Source of the DNA: Roseovarius bejariae
GTDB taxonomy: Bacteria; Pseudomonadota; Alphaproteobacteria; Rhodobacterales; Rhodobacteraceae
Direction of reading: 5' to 3'
Assembly (NCBI RefSeq): GCF_009669325.1
Contig: NZ_SZWE01000001.1
Coordinates: 2,824,490-2,888,489 of the forward strand
Length of the DNA stretch: 64,000 bases
Made by a program: the position numbers and the translations under genes. Shown piece by piece: positions 44,962-55,160 of this stretch; the stretch's first letter is position 1; the number at the start of each line of letters is the position of its first letter. The notes beneath the pieces are model-generated. The model saw only the letters and a list, made by a program, of their open reading frames with translations. It was not told where the DNA came from and searched no databases.

Positions 44962-45290
44962 CACGCTGCACTCCTTGCGGTGAGCCGCGCCCCGTCGATC
45001 AGCACGCGGTCGCCTTCGATGCGCAGCTTGTAGGTCGCGATCTGACCATCTTCGCCCTGGGCCTGACCGGTATTCAGGTCAAACACCCAGTTATGCAGCG
45101 GGCATGTCACCGATTGGCCATGAACGATGCCTTCAGACAGCGGCCCGCCCTTGTGGGGGCAGCGGTCGGCGGCGGCAAAAACCTCCGTCTCAGAGGTGCG
45201 GAAAACGGCCACGCATCCCAGCGCGGTTTTCAGCTTGCGCGCGCCGCGCAGCGGGATGTCGTCAAGCGCACAAATGTCGATCCAGCTCAT
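44961..45290 (-). CDS. nirD: Nitrite reductase small subunit
   Basis: 109-residue Rieske-type [2Fe-2S] partner of NirB with CPHKGGPLSEG and CPLHNW. It starts at ATG 45290, overlapping the nirB stop as ATGA; a longer start at 45473 would lie within nirB. It is translationally coupled on both sides. Confidence 0.93.
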   Translation of the reverse strand: MSWIDICALDDIPLRGARKLKTALGCVAVFRTSETEVFAAADRCPHKGGPLSEGIVHGQSVTCPLHNWVFDLNTGQAQGEDGQIATYKLRIEGDRVLIDGARLTARSAA

Positions 45291-47716
45291 TCCGCGGCCT
45301 CCAGTGTCAGATCGGCCAGCGGCTGGAACCGCTCGGCCTGTTTCGCGTGCTCGGCCCAGGGGTCCTTGCGATAGATGCTCTGCGACAGCTCGAAAGCCGC
45401 CACCAGCCGCGCGCGTTCCCCGGCGTCGGCAAGCGTTTCCTTGACCCAGTCCAGACCGACCTTGGCCAGCCATTTATAGGGGCGGTCCAGGTATTTGGCG
45501 TTTTCGCGGTAGAGCTGGACAAAGGCCACGGTCCATTCGATGGCCTCGTCTTCGGTGGCCACGTCCACCAGCCGCTCGGTCTCTTTCACATCCATGCCCG
45601 CCGCGCCGCCGACACCGACCTGATAGCCGCTGTCGACACAGACGATGCCCACATCCTTGCAGGTCGCCTCGGCGCAGTTGCGCGGACAGCCCGAGACCGC
45701 CAGCTTGACCTTGTGCGGGGTCCATGACCCCCAAAGCGCCTGTTCCAGCTTGATGCCAAGCCCGGTCGAGTCCTGCGTGCCAAAGCGGCAATGATCGGTG
45801 CCGACACAGGTTTTAACCGTGCGCAGCCCCTTGGAATAGGCATGGCCCGAGACCAGACCAGCCTTGTTCAGATCGGCCCAGATCGCGGGCAGGTCCTCGC
45901 CTTTCACGCCCAGAAGGTCAATACGCTGCCCGCCGGTGACCTTGACGGTGGGCACGTCGTATTTGTCGGCCGCGTCGGCAATGGCGCGCAGTTCATCCGG
46001 GTTGGTGATCCCGCCCCACATGCGCGGCACCACGGAAAAGGTGCCGTTCTTCTGGATATTGGCGTGTTTGCGTTCGTTGACGAAACGGCTTTGCGGATCG
46101 TCCTGATACTCCAGCGGCCAATCCGCCAGTAGGTAGAAATTCACTGCAGGGCGGCAGACATGGCAGCCATTGGGCGTTTTCCAGCCCAACTCCTGCCAAA
46201 CTGCCGCCTGCGATTTTAGCTCCTGCGATTTGATCAACCGGCGCACATCCTCGTGGGTGAGATCGGTGCAGCCGCATATGGGCTGCGCCGTGGGCGCTTC
46301 GAAGTCATCGCCCAAGGTCACCTGCAAAAGCTGCTCCACCAGCCCGGTGCAGGTCCCGCAGGAGGCGCTGGCCTTGGTCTGTGCCTTGACCGCGCCCAGA
46401 TCGGTTGCGCCACCCTCGATCGCGTCCACGATCTTGCCCTTGCAAACGCCGTTGCAGCCGCAGATCTCCGCATCACGCGGCAAGGCTGCAACGGCTGAGA
46501 GAGGGTCCGCCTGGTCACCCCCCTGAAAGGCGGGACCAAAGATCAGCGTCTCGCGCATCTCGTCAATCTCGGTGCCGTCCTTGATCAGACCGAAAAACCA
46601 GTTGCCGTCGGCCGTGTCGCCATACATCACTGCGCCGACTAGCCGGTCGTCTTCGATCACCAGCCGCTTGTAGACGCCGCGTGACGGATCGCGGAACACG
46701 ATGTCCTCGCGGCCTTCGCCATCGGCGAAATCCCCGGCGGAGAACAGATCGCAGCCGGTGACCTTGAGCTTGGTGGCGATATCCTTGACGACGAAGGCGT
46801 CGGGTTGATCCATTAGCGCATGGGCCAGCACCTTGGCCTGGTCGTAGAGCGGCGCGACAAGACCGAAAAGATGCCCGTCATACTCGACGCATTCGCCCAC
46901 GGCGTAGATATCCGGGTCCGAGGTCTGCATCTGCGCATTCACCTCGATACCCCGCGCCACCTCGAGCCCGGCATCCGTAGCCAGCCGGGTTTCGGGCCGG
47001 ATGCCCACCGCCATGACGACCAGATCGGCCTCGAGCCCGGTATTGTCCTCCAGCATGACGCCTTCGACCCGGTCCTCGCCCAGAATGGCGGCGGTCGAGG
47101 CCTGGGTCATGATGGTGATGCCGCGCTTTTCCAGATCACGACGCAGGAGGTATGCGGCGGCCTCGTCCAGCTGCCGTTCCATAAGGTGCCCCATCAGGTG
47201 CAGCACGGTCACCTCCATGCCGCGCTCGGCCAGCCCTGCGGCGGCTTCAAGCCCCAGAAGCCCGCCACCGATCACTACCGCCTTTCCGCCCTGTTTGGCG
47301 GCGTCGATCATGGCGTTGGTATCGTCCAGATCGCGGTATGTGATCACGCCGGGCAAATCATTGCCCTCAACGGGGATGATAAATGGGGCCGAGCCGGTCG
47401 CGATGATCAGCTTGTCATAGGGCACGTGGCCGTTTTGCCCTTCGACCACCTTCATCTCGCGGTCGATGCGCAGCACATGTTCACCAAAGCGGCAGGTCAC
47501 GCCATGCTGGTCATACCAATCGTCATCATGCGTGACGATCTCCTCATATGTCTTGTCGCCGGACAGCACGGGCGACAGCATGATGCGGTTGTAGTTACCG
47601 CGTGGCTCGGCATTGAAAAGCGTGATGTCATAGGCCCCGGCATTTTCTTCGACCAAATGTTCGATCACCCGGCCTGAGGCCATGCCGGCTCCGATGATGA
47701 CGAGTTTCTGTGTCAT
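45287..47716 (-). CDS. nirB: Assimilatory nitrite reductase large subunit, NAD(P)H
   Basis: Reduces nitrite to ammonium in the cytoplasm. 809 residues. N-terminal FAD/NAD(P)H-binding oxidoreductase (KLVIIGAGMASGRVIEHLVE; KAVVIGGGLLGLEAA), two BFD-like [2Fe-2S] regions near 420-530 (EICGCNGVCKGKI; SCGTCTGLVEQLL), and a C-terminal siroheme/[4Fe-4S] domain with SGCPRNCAEATCKDVG. ATG 47716 lies 4 bases from the nrtC stop. Siroheme comes from CysG in the same operon. Confidence 0.95.
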   Translation of the reverse strand: MTQKLVIIGAGMASGRVIEHLVEENAGAYDITLFNAEPRGNYNRIMLSPVLSGDKTYEEIVTHDDDWYDQHGVTCRFGEHVLRIDREMKVVEGQNGHVPYDKLIIATGSAPFIIPVEGNDLPGVITYRDLDDTNAMIDAAKQGGKAVVIGGGLLGLEAAAGLAERGMEVTVLHLMGHLMERQLDEAAAYLLRRDLEKRGITIMTQASTAAILGEDRVEGVMLEDNTGLEADLVVMAVGIRPETRLATDAGLEVARGIEVNAQMQTSDPDIYAVGECVEYDGHLFGLVAPLYDQAKVLAHALMDQPDAFVVKDIATKLKVTGCDLFSAGDFADGEGREDIVFRDPSRGVYKRLVIEDDRLVGAVMYGDTADGNWFFGLIKDGTEIDEMRETLIFGPAFQGGDQADPLSAVAALPRDAEICGCNGVCKGKIVDAIEGGATDLGAVKAQTKASASCGTCTGLVEQLLQVTLGDDFEAPTAQPICGCTDLTHEDVRRLIKSQELKSQAAVWQELGWKTPNGCHVCRPAVNFYLLADWPLEYQDDPQSRFVNERKHANIQKNGTFSVVPRMWGGITNPDELRAIADAADKYDVPTVKVTGGQRIDLLGVKGEDLPAIWADLNKAGLVSGHAYSKGLRTVKTCVGTDHCRFGTQDSTGLGIKLEQALWGSWTPHKVKLAVSGCPRNCAEATCKDVGIVCVDSGYQVGVGGAAGMDVKETERLVDVATEDEAIEWTVAFVQLYRENAKYLDRPYKWLAKVGLDWVKETLADAGERARLVAAFELSQSIYRKDPWAEHAKQAERFQPLADLTLEAAE

Positions 47717-47720
47717 GGGT

Positions 47721-49400
47721 TCACTCCGCTGCCATGGCCTTGGTGGCCGGTTTCTTCGGCTTGGCGCCGTGTTCATACTCTTCAAGGAAATCAAGCACCT
47801 CCTGCCGGTAGGCATAGTAATCGGGGTGCTCTAACAACGCCTTGCGTGTGCGGGGACGTGGCAGGTCGACTGATGTGACCTTGCCAATCGTGGCCTGTGG
47901 GCCGTTGGTCATCATCACCACTCGGTCCGCCAGCAGGATCGCCTCGTCCACGTCATGGGTGACGCAGATCGCAGTGACCTTGGTGCGTGACCAGACCTCC
48001 ATCAGCACTTCCTGCAATTCCCAGCGCGTCAGGCTGTCGAGCATGCCGAACGGCTCATCGAGCAGCAGCAACTTGGGAGAGAGCGCAAAGGCGCGGGCAA
48101 TGCCGACGCGCTGCTGCATGCCATTCGACATGTCGCAGGCGGGCTTGTCCATCGCATCGGCCAGGCCCACGCGTTCGAGGTAGTATTCCACCACATCCTG
48201 ACGCTCGGCCTGCGACGCCCGGGGATAGACCTTGTCCACCCCGATGGCGCAGTTCTCGCGCGCCGAAAGCCACGGGAAGAGGTTGGGCGACTGGAACACC
48301 ACGGCGCGCTCTGGGTCGGCCCCCTCCACATGGCGGCCATCCAGCTTGATCGCACCCTTGGAAATCTCGTTCAGACCGGCGGCCATGGTCAGAACCGTGG
48401 ATTTGCCACAGCCCGAATGCCCGATCAGGGAAATGAACTCGCCCCGGTCGATCTTGAGATCGAAATCCTCGACCACGGTCAGCGGCCCCTTGGGTGTCGG
48501 GTACACCTTGTGCAATTGCGAGAAATCCAAAAAGCGCGACTCGATTAGGCCCTTTTGCGCGTCCTGCACTGCGGTCGGTACGCCATGAATGGGCGTCACA
48601 TCCGGCAATTGCCGAGTGCCTTCCACCTTGGCCTCGATCCCCACATCCATCAGGTATTTCGTCACCTCTGCACGCAGCCGTTTGAAGGTGTCATCGGTGT
48701 TCATTGCGCTGCGGTCACGCGGGCGCGGAATGGAGACGGCGAATTCCTCGCCCAGCGTGCCATCCGGGTTTAGAGCGATGATCCGGTCGGCCAGGATGAT
48801 CGCCTCGTCCACATCATTGGTGATCAGAACGCAGGTCTTCTTGTCGGCTTCCCAGATATGCTCGATCTCGTCGGCCAGATTGGCCCGCGTCAGGGCATCC
48901 AGCGCCGAAAGCGGCTCATCAAGAAGCAACATCTCGGGGCTCATGGCCAGCGCGCGGGCCACGTTCACCCGCTGCCGCATCCCGCCCGACAATTCCGCCG
49001 GGCGGCGCGTGGCGGCATGGCTCAGCCCCACCATATCCACGTAATGCGCGACCTTTTCGGCCTTTTCGGTCTTTCTGAGGTCAGGGAAAACCGTATCCAC
49101 GGCAAGGCCCACGTTGCCACTGACCGTCAACCACGGCATCAACGAATAACTTTGAAAGATCACCCCGCGTTCCGGTCCCGGCCCGGTGATCGGCGCGCCC
49201 TTGAAGGTCACCGTGCCCTTGGTGGGGCTTTCCAGCCCCGCCATCAGGTTGATCAATGTGGTCTTGCCGGTGCCCGAGAAACCAAGGATCACGAGGAACT
49301 CGCCTTCCGCGACCTCAAGGCCGACGTCCTTGAGGACATCCGTCTTATGGGTGCCTTCGCCGAAGGATTTGCTGACGTTATCGAACTTCAAAATGCTCAT
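47721..49400 (-). CDS. nrtC: Nitrate ABC transporter, fused double ATPase
   Basis: Two NrtD-type ABC ATPases in one chain of 559 residues. First: GFSGTGKTT, LSGGMRQRVNVARAL, LLLDEPLSALDAL. Second: GHSGCGKST, NGMQQRVGIARAF, LLLDEPFGMLDSL. They power nitrate uptake through NrtB. The start is either ATG 49400, preceded by GGTGAG, or GTG 49409, which overlaps the nrtB stop as GTGA. The classical NrtC nitrate-binding domain is absent, as is usual for the proteobacterial fused form. Confidence 0.92.
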   Translation of the reverse strand: MSILKFDNVSKSFGEGTHKTDVLKDVGLEVAEGEFLVILGFSGTGKTTLINLMAGLESPTKGTVTFKGAPITGPGPERGVIFQSYSLMPWLTVSGNVGLAVDTVFPDLRKTEKAEKVAHYVDMVGLSHAATRRPAELSGGMRQRVNVARALAMSPEMLLLDEPLSALDALTRANLADEIEHIWEADKKTCVLITNDVDEAIILADRIIALNPDGTLGEEFAVSIPRPRDRSAMNTDDTFKRLRAEVTKYLMDVGIEAKVEGTRQLPDVTPIHGVPTAVQDAQKGLIESRFLDFSQLHKVYPTPKGPLTVVEDFDLKIDRGEFISLIGHSGCGKSTVLTMAAGLNEISKGAIKLDGRHVEGADPERAVVFQSPNLFPWLSARENCAIGVDKVYPRASQAERQDVVEYYLERVGLADAMDKPACDMSNGMQQRVGIARAFALSPKLLLLDEPFGMLDSLTRWELQEVLMEVWSRTKVTAICVTHDVDEAILLADRVVMMTNGPQATIGKVTSVDLPRPRTRKALLEHPDYYAYRQEVLDFLEEYEHGAKPKKPATKAMAAE

Positions 49401-49405
49401 GGCGC

Positions 49406-50482
49406 TCACCGGTTATTCGAGAAGGTGAAAAGCGATTGCAGCGCATACATCACCCGATCCAGCAAGAAGCCGATGATCCCGATGGTGAAGACCGCAACCA
49501 TGATCTTGGCAAGGCTGGAGCTTGAGCCGTTCTGGAATTCATCCCAGACGAATTTGCCAAGCCCGGGGTTCTGGGCCAACATCTCGGCAGCAATCAAAAC
49601 CATCCAACCCACACCCAGCGACAGGCGCAGCCCGGTAAAGATCAACGGCAGGGCTGAGGGCAGGACCAGCTTGGTGATCTTGGTCCAAGTGTTCATTTTC
49701 AGAACCTTCGAGACATTGACCAGATCCTTGTCGATGCTTGCCACGCCCAGCGCGGTATTGATCAGCGTCGGCCAAAGCGAACACAGCGTCACGGTGACCG
49801 CTGAGATGATAAAGCTCTTGGCGAACAGCCCGCCTTCGGTCGCCGCCAGCGCCGAGACGATCATCGTCACGATGGGCAACCATGCCAAAGGCGAGACTGG
49901 TTTGAAGATCTGGATCAGCGGGTTCAGCCCGGCATTCGCGGTGGGCGAGAGACCGGCCAGAATGCCCAGCGGCACCGCAACCACCGTGGCCAGGAGAAAG
50001 CCAAAGAACACGGTCTGGATCGAAGTCCAGATTTGCTCGTAATAGCTGGGGGCGCCGGTGTAGGCGCGCTCCTTGGGTTCGCGGCCATTGGCAATCAGGC
50101 GTTCGTTGAGCTGATCGACTTTGGCCTGGAATGCGACGCGTTTTTCGGCCTTGGCATGCGCGTCTTCATGCAGGTTCACCGCCTCTGTCCAAACCTGCGC
50201 CGGTCCGGGCACCGCGCCCAGCGATGTTTCCACCTTGGGGGCCAAGCTGCCCCAAAGAAGCAGAAAGGCACAAATAGCAAGGAGGGGCACCGCCAGAAGG
50301 CGCCAGATTTCCTTGGCCTGGGCTTGTGGGTTGTCACCGGCCACGGCCTTGAGAACCGGGGTCATCCAGCTCAGGCCAAGCACCTGAAACCATTTATCGG
50401 CGGCGTTGATGCGGGTAAAGACACGGGCCCTGCGGGCCTCTCGTGCCTCTGCATTTGCGAAATCGGGGTCGACGGTTGTCAT
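49406..50482 (-). CDS. nrtB: Nitrate ABC transporter permease
   Basis: 358-residue inner-membrane permease of the NrtB/SsuC type. A first helix near residue 75 is followed by a periplasmic stretch, then the core permease with EIWRLLAVPLLAI and KPVSPLAWLPIVTMIVSAL. The EAA-like loop is KITKLVLPSALPLIFTGLRL. ATG 50482 has AAGGA upstream; a start at 50545 is not supported. A short gap of about 70 bases separates it from nrtA. Confidence 0.92.
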   Translation of the reverse strand: MTTVDPDFANAEAREARRARVFTRINAADKWFQVLGLSWMTPVLKAVAGDNPQAQAKEIWRLLAVPLLAICAFLLLWGSLAPKVETSLGAVPGPAQVWTEAVNLHEDAHAKAEKRVAFQAKVDQLNERLIANGREPKERAYTGAPSYYEQIWTSIQTVFFGFLLATVVAVPLGILAGLSPTANAGLNPLIQIFKPVSPLAWLPIVTMIVSALAATEGGLFAKSFIISAVTVTLCSLWPTLINTALGVASIDKDLVNVSKVLKMNTWTKITKLVLPSALPLIFTGLRLSLGVGWMVLIAAEMLAQNPGLGKFVWDEFQNGSSSSLAKIMVAVFTIGIIGFLLDRVMYALQSLFTFSNNR

Positions 50483-50553
50483 GGGAATAGTCCTTGATGT
50501 CAGGTATCGGGTGCACCGCGCCTTTGAGGGCAAGGCGCGATGCAACGCTTTGG

Positions 50554-51921
50554 TCAGCCTTCGACCTCGGTGCCGACAACGCGCTGTTCGCCCTTCAGGC
50601 CAATCGGCAAGCTGTCGAGATAGGCGTTGGGCGCGCGGCCGTCGTAGGGGATACCGTCAATGATATCCGTGGCAGGCGTCGCGGCCTTGTAACCATCGCT
50701 GTCCCAAGGAAAGTCCGTTTCATCCGCCAGCCCCTCGTCAACCAGCATTTTTGCTGCTTCAAGGTAGATTTCGGGCTTGTAGACTGACTTGGCGACCTCG
50801 TCATACCAACTATCGGACTTGGGTTCGGAAATCTGGCCCCAGCGGCGCATCTGCGTCAGGTACCAGATGGCGTCCGAGTAGAACGGATAGGTCGCGTTGT
50901 ACCGGAAGAAGACATTGAAATCGGGAATGTCGCGCTTGTCGCCCTTCTCGAATTCAAAGAACCCGGTCATCGAATTGGCGATCACCTCGTAATCGGCGCC
51001 GACATACTCCGGGCGGCTCAGGATCTCGACCGCCTCGGGGCGGTTGGCGTTGTCGTTCTCATCCAACCACTGCGCGGCACGGATCAGCGCCTTCGTCAAG
51101 GCCAGCGTGGTGTTCGGGTTTTCCTCAGCGAACTCGGCGGTGATCCCAAAAACCTTTTCGGGGTTGTTCTTCCACAGCTGGTAATCGGTGATCACCGGAA
51201 CACCGATCCCTTTGAACACGGCTTGCTGGTTCCAAGGCTCGCCCACGCAATAGCCGTGGATTGTTCTAGCCTCCAAAGTTGCAGGCATCTGCGGCGGCGG
51301 CGTCACGGACAGAAAGACATCGGCATTGATCTGGCCGCTAATGTTTTCCTGACTGTAATAGCCCGGGTGCAGCCCGCCGGCCGCCAGCCAGTAGCGCAGC
51401 TCGTAATTATGGGTCGAGACCGGGAAGACCATGCCCATGTTGAAGGGCTTACCTTCGTTTTTGAACTCTTCGACCACCGGGGCCAGTGCCTCTGCGCTGA
51501 TCGGGTGCTGCGGACGGCCATCCTCCATCTTGGGGATATGCGGCAGCATCTTGTCCCAGACCTCGTTAGACACGGTGATGCCGTTGCCGTTCAGGTCCAT
51601 GGAAAACGGCGTGATGATATGCGCCTCGGTGCCGAACCCGATCGTGGCGGCCAGTGGCTGACCGGCCAGCATGTGCGCGCCGTCCAACTGGCCGTCGATC
51701 ACGCCATCCAGCAGCACTTTCCAGTTGGCCTGGGCCTCCAGCGTTACGAACAGGCCCTCGTCGAGAAAGTAGCCCTTTTCATAGGCCACGGCGAGCGGCG
51801 CCATATCCGTCAGCTTGATAAACCCGAAGGTCAGTTCGTCTTTTTCCAGCTCCAGCATGTCGGCGAAGGCTGGGCTCAGCAAAGCGGTCGAGGCGGCCAG
51901 CCCAAAAAGAAGGTTTTTCAT
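50554..51921 (-). CDS. nrtA: Nitrate ABC transporter substrate-binding protein
   Basis: 455-residue periplasmic protein with a Sec signal ([20 protein letters not shown]). NrtA-type motifs are visible: [35 protein letters not shown], and [16 protein letters not shown] 51921 has AAAGGAAA upstream. It follows the regulatory leader and is the first structural gene of the nitrate operon. Confidence 0.94.
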   Translation of the reverse strand: MKNLLFGLAASTALLSPAFADMLELEKDELTFGFIKLTDMAPLAVAYEKGYFLDEGLFVTLEAQANWKVLLDGVIDGQLDGAHMLAGQPLAATIGFGTEAHIITPFSMDLNGNGITVSNEVWDKMLPHIPKMEDGRPQHPISAEALAPVVEEFKNEGKPFNMGMVFPVSTHNYELRYWLAAGGLHPGYYSQENISGQINADVFLSVTPPPQMPATLEARTIHGYCVGEPWNQQAVFKGIGVPVITDYQLWKNNPEKVFGITAEFAEENPNTTLALTKALIRAAQWLDENDNANRPEAVEILSRPEYVGADYEVIANSMTGFFEFEKGDKRDIPDFNVFFRYNATYPFYSDAIWYLTQMRRWGQISEPKSDSWYDEVAKSVYKPEIYLEAAKMLVDEGLADETDFPWDSDGYKAATPATDIIDGIPYDGRAPNAYLDSLPIGLKGEQRVVGTEVEG

Positions 51922-51973
51922 CGTTTTTCCTTTCGTTGCTCCCGGGTCGGAAGGAGGAGGCCCGGGCAAACGC

Positions 51974-52084
51974 AAAAAAGGCCACTGCACAGCCCACTGA
52001 AAACCAGTGGTGCGCGAGCGGCCTTGCTCATGAAGTCCCTGTCGGTGGGAAAATTCGGATCAGCTCACCCCGTTGTGTGCTGAT
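51974..52084 (-). ncRNA. Nitrate operon leader: ANTAR-type hairpin followed by terminator
   Basis: Read on the minus strand, the hairpin at 52084-52059 has stem ATCAGC/GCTGAT, an A-A mismatch, a CAC/GTG stem and the hexaloop AACGGG. A at loop position 1 and G at position 4 are the signature of ANTAR-protein targets. It is followed at 52025-51974 by a terminator with AAGGCC/GGCCTT stem, an inner CCACTG...CAGTGG hairpin and a TTTTTT tract. This fits NasT-mediated antitermination between nasS and nrtA. The partner hairpin upstream is not clear to me. Confidence 0.7.
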
Positions 52085-52191
52085 GCAACCATCATGCGGC
52101 AGCGCAGCATTCTGGCAAAGCAAAAATCGCGGAAAGCTTGAAAATCGGGCCCGGCACAGTGACGTCGCAGCGGCGTTTGCTTAAAAAATCA

Positions 52192-53367
52192 TCAGTCAAA
52201 TTCGCTTGGATCAAAAGTTTGGCCATCGAAAAACGCATCCGGCAACAGGCTGATCCCGCCTTTCATCGACGCAACGGCGGTTGTACGACGAATCGCGCCT
52301 TCCAGTTTTTCCGACGCCCCGGGCAGATCCGCACCGGTCGCGTCCAAGTGGCGGCGGTGCAGGTCGCTGCGGAATGCAGCCGCCGCTTGCGCCAACGAGA
52401 TCGCATCAATTACCTTGTGCCGTTGTTGCAGTTGATGGGCAATCCACTTGGCCTGACTGCGCCACGGAAAAGTTGCAGCTCCGGCGTGGAACTCGATGAA
52501 ATGCGCGACTTCGCGTTGCTCGCCGCTCCCTGACACCGTCAAATGGCCCGAAAGCGCCCGGTCGATCAATTCCGCCGGAACATCCAAATAGGCCTTGCGC
52601 GACAGGATTTCGCCCGCCGTGCTCCGGCTGTCCGGGTGGCCAAGCCAGCGCCCCGCGCGCCATACAGCCCGCATCAGGCGGCCCAACAGGTTGGGTTCGG
52701 TTTCGGCCCAATCGGTGCGCACGGCCAGAACCTTTTCCGGCGCAAAGCCCCAGATCGCCTTTCCGGGCAGCAAAAGCGCCCCAAGCCCCCGGTCCACCGC
52801 GACCGATCCCCAAGGCTCGCCCACGCAAAAAGCGTCAATATCTCCGGCGGCCAGCGCTTCGGCCATCAAGGGTGGCGGCACCGTGCGAATATCAATGCCG
52901 TCGTCGCCCAAAGCCGTGTGCGCACACCAGTAGCGCAAAAGCTCCACATGCATGGAAAACGGAAACGGTACGCCAAAGGTGATCGGCCCCTCGCGCACGC
53001 AGGATAGCGCGGCGGCGGCCTTCACCGGATCATTGAAATCAAAATCATATCCTGAGGCGCGCAAAGTCTCTTCCATGGCGCGTCCAACCCCCAGAACATT
53101 GCCATTGGCCGACAGGATCGACACCGCCGAAATCGGCGTCGACACCCCACCAAGACCCAAGGCCATGGCCACCGGCACCGGCGAGAGCAGATGCGCAGCG
53201 TCCACGCGTCCAAAGGCCAGCATATCGCGCACTGATGACCATGACGGCGCGGCAATAAGGTCCAGCGAAGTGCCTTCGGTTTCGGCAAAACCCATTTCTT
53301 GGGCAACGATCAAGGGGGCGGCATCCACCAAGGGCATATAAGCCACGGAAATATCGACTGTCTTCAT
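52192..53367 (-). CDS. nasS: NasS-like cytoplasmic nitrate sensor
   Basis: 391-residue NrtA-like protein without signal peptide (starts MKTVDISVAYMPLVDAAPLI), as is known for NasS. It resembles nitrate-binding proteins (FCVGEPWGSVAVDRG; HVELLRYW). In this system NasS holds NasT inactive until nitrate binds. Its start overlaps the nasT stop as ATGA. It lies directly before the leader that NasT should act on. Confidence 0.9.
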   Translation of the reverse strand: MKTVDISVAYMPLVDAAPLIVAQEMGFAETEGTSLDLIAAPSWSSVRDMLAFGRVDAAHLLSPVPVAMALGLGGVSTPISAVSILSANGNVLGVGRAMEETLRASGYDFDFNDPVKAAAALSCVREGPITFGVPFPFSMHVELLRYWCAHTALGDDGIDIRTVPPPLMAEALAAGDIDAFCVGEPWGSVAVDRGLGALLLPGKAIWGFAPEKVLAVRTDWAETEPNLLGRLMRAVWRAGRWLGHPDSRSTAGEILSRKAYLDVPAELIDRALSGHLTVSGSGEQREVAHFIEFHAGAATFPWRSQAKWIAHQLQQRHKVIDAISLAQAAAAFRSDLHRRHLDATGADLPGASEKLEGAIRRTTAVASMKGGISLLPDAFFDGQTFDPSEFD

Positions 53368-53948
53368 CGCAATAGCCCCGATGCCGTCACGAGAGCCTCC
53401 GCCACGTCCGCCACGCGGCGCCCTTGGTCCATTGCCGTTTTGCGCAACAGGGCATAGGCCGCGTCTTCATCAATGCCCTTGGCCTTCATCAAAAGCCCCT
53501 TGGCGCGGTCGATTACCTTGCGCTCTTCCAGCGCCCGCCGGGTTTCGGCCAGCTCGCTGCGCATCTGTCGCACCATGCTAAACCGCGCGATGGCGGTATC
53601 CATTACGGGCTTTATGCGTTCGGGCGATAGCCCGTCGACCACATAGGCCGAGACCCCCGCCTCGATCGCGGTCTGGGCCAGTTCGCCCGCTGCGCCCGAC
53701 ACGAACATCGCCACCGGGCGCTCCAATGGGCCCGAGGCGAGCGTAAGTTCTTCCAGCATGTCGCGCGTTGGATTGTCTATGTCGATCAGTACAATATCGG
53801 GCGCATGCGCCGCAATTTTGCGACCAACTCCCGTGGCCCCAGAGATCACGAAGACATCGCAGTCCAAACTGTCCTTCAGAGCATCGATGATCGCGATTGC
53901 GCGCTCTCGATCCTCTTCGACAACGACGATTGTTAGCTTTTCACTCAT
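53364..53948 (-). CDS. nasT: NasT-like ANTAR antitermination regulator
   Basis: 194 residues with a receiver-like N domain (DIVLIDIDNPTRD near residue 55) and a C-terminal ANTAR RNA-binding domain (EERKVIDRAKGLLMKAKGID...AYALLRKTAMDQGRRVADVA). It is first in the nitrate operon. It should bind leader hairpins such as that at 52059-52084 and let transcription pass the terminator when nitrate is present. The 5' region 53949-54216 shows no clear sigma54 site or other feature. Confidence 0.92.
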   Translation of the reverse strand: MSEKLTIVVVEEDRERAIAIIDALKDSLDCDVFVISGATGVGRKIAAHAPDIVLIDIDNPTRDMLEELTLASGPLERPVAMFVSGAAGELAQTAIEAGVSAYVVDGLSPERIKPVMDTAIARFSMVRQMRSELAETRRALEERKVIDRAKGLLMKAKGIDEDAAYALLRKTAMDQGRRVADVAEALVTASGLLR

Positions 53949-54216
53949 TCAAGTCGGAATGACAATTTGGTGGCCTCTGAGCAAGAAGCGAGCATGCAAA
54001 TTGGCGCGCAAATCTATAGTCTGACGCGAAAGTCACCTGGGTGATCAGAAAATGGGCGCATTCAAAACCTAACGCGGGTCGATCACACGTAGCAGTCATT
54101 CAGGTATGGATCCGGACATCTCTTATTTGGCCCACGAAATACAAATGGCTTTTTGCCAAACCCTCACGCTCGGCTCGAGTAGGCCGCTTCGTGGCGGAAA
54201 CTCAGCCGCTGTGTAC

Positions 54217-54246
54217 AAAGAAAAACGCCGCCCGAAGGCGGCGTTG
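54217..54246 (-). terminator. Rho-independent terminator of pilin-DUF285 gene 3
   Basis: On the minus strand the stem AACGCCGCC/GGCGGCGTT is followed by TTTTCTTT, nearly identical to the terminator of gene 1 (22881-22910), apart from its loop. It lies about 24 bases after the stop. Confidence 0.85.
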
Positions 54247-54269
54247 CTCTGTTTTGTATGCATTCCCTC

Positions 54270-55160
54270 TTACGGGGTGCAGTTCGAGAAGCCGGGCGGT
54301 GTGAGTGCATCGCTGTAATCGGCGAAGGTCCAGCACGCGGTCACGTTCGGATTGACAGTCCACCCAGACAGGTCCTGTTTGAAGGATTCAGCGCTGTTGA
54401 ACATACCGCTCATCGCCTTCACACGCGACGTATCCCAACCACTGATGTCCTGGTTAAAAGTGGTCGCTTCTCTAAACATGAAAGACGTACGCGTCACGTT
54501 CGAGGTATCCCATCCACTGATGTCCTGATTGAAGGAATTGGCCAGTTGGAACATACCGAACATATCAGTCACGCTTGATGTGTTCCATCCACCGATGTCC
54601 TGGTTGAAAGAGTTGGCACGCTGGAACATGCCGATCATATTGGTCACGCTCGATGTATCCCAATCGCTGATGTCTTGATTGAAGGATTCAGCGCTTTCAA
54701 ACATGTTGGACATATCCGTCACGCTCGACGTATCCCAGTAGCCTATGTCGTCGTTGAAATCCGCGTCACGCTGAAAAAGAGCGGCGAAATTCGTCGCCTG
54801 TCCGGTGAAGACGTTGTACGCGGAATCGGCGAAGGTGTAGGCGTTATGGTCGGGACCAGTGATTGCATAGCTTTCATCGCCGCCTGCTTCACTGGACGCC
54901 ACTGCGCGCAGCGCTGTGTCGTCAACGATGAGCATGCCATCGCAAATGCCGGCATTACCGACCAACCCCACAGAGCCGGCGTCATAGCAGTCGATGGTCG
55001 TGATTTGTTCTGAACCGCCTTCGGTTTCGCTATCAGCACCAGCTCCTTCGGCCGTGGTCCCGTATGAAAACACAGCGCCGATTGCCACTATGCCGATTAG
55101 TCTGGCCATACGGCCGTACTCTGTTGCACTCGCAGCCGTGTTGTTCGTCAAAAGCCTCAT
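54270..55160 (-). CDS. Flp-type pilin N terminus fused to DUF285 repeats, copy 3
   Basis: 296 residues from ATG 55160 (AAGGGAAAC upstream); the longer ORF has no support. The N terminus [16 protein letters not shown] resembles the prepilin motif, but the following helix reads [15 protein letters not shown], so Arg17 and Arg20 break its hydrophobic face. The [11 protein letters not shown] part seen in copy 1 is missing. Then come the shared Cys-containing linker and five 25-residue repeats (WDTSSVTDM pattern) plus one variant, ending PGFSNCTP like copy 1. It may be a decayed or altered version of the pilin fusion. Confidence 0.75.
   Translation of the reverse strand: MRLLTNNTAASATEYGRMARLIGIVAIGAVFSYGTTAEGAGADSETEGGSEQITTIDCYDAGSVGLVGNAGICDGMLIVDDTALRAVASSEAGGDESYAITGPDHNAYTFADSAYNVFTGQATNFAALFQRDADFNDDIGYWDTSSVTDMSNMFESAESFNQDISDWDTSSVTNMIGMFQRANSFNQDIGGWNTSSVTDMFGMFQLANSFNQDISGWDTSNVTRTSFMFREATTFNQDISGWDTSRVKAMSGMFNSAESFKQDLSGWTVNPNVTACWTFADYSDALTPPGFSNCTP

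Noticed and set aside
53949..54216. Sigma54 promoter before nasT
   Set aside because: No convincing TGGCAC-N5-TTGCW on the minus strand by eye.
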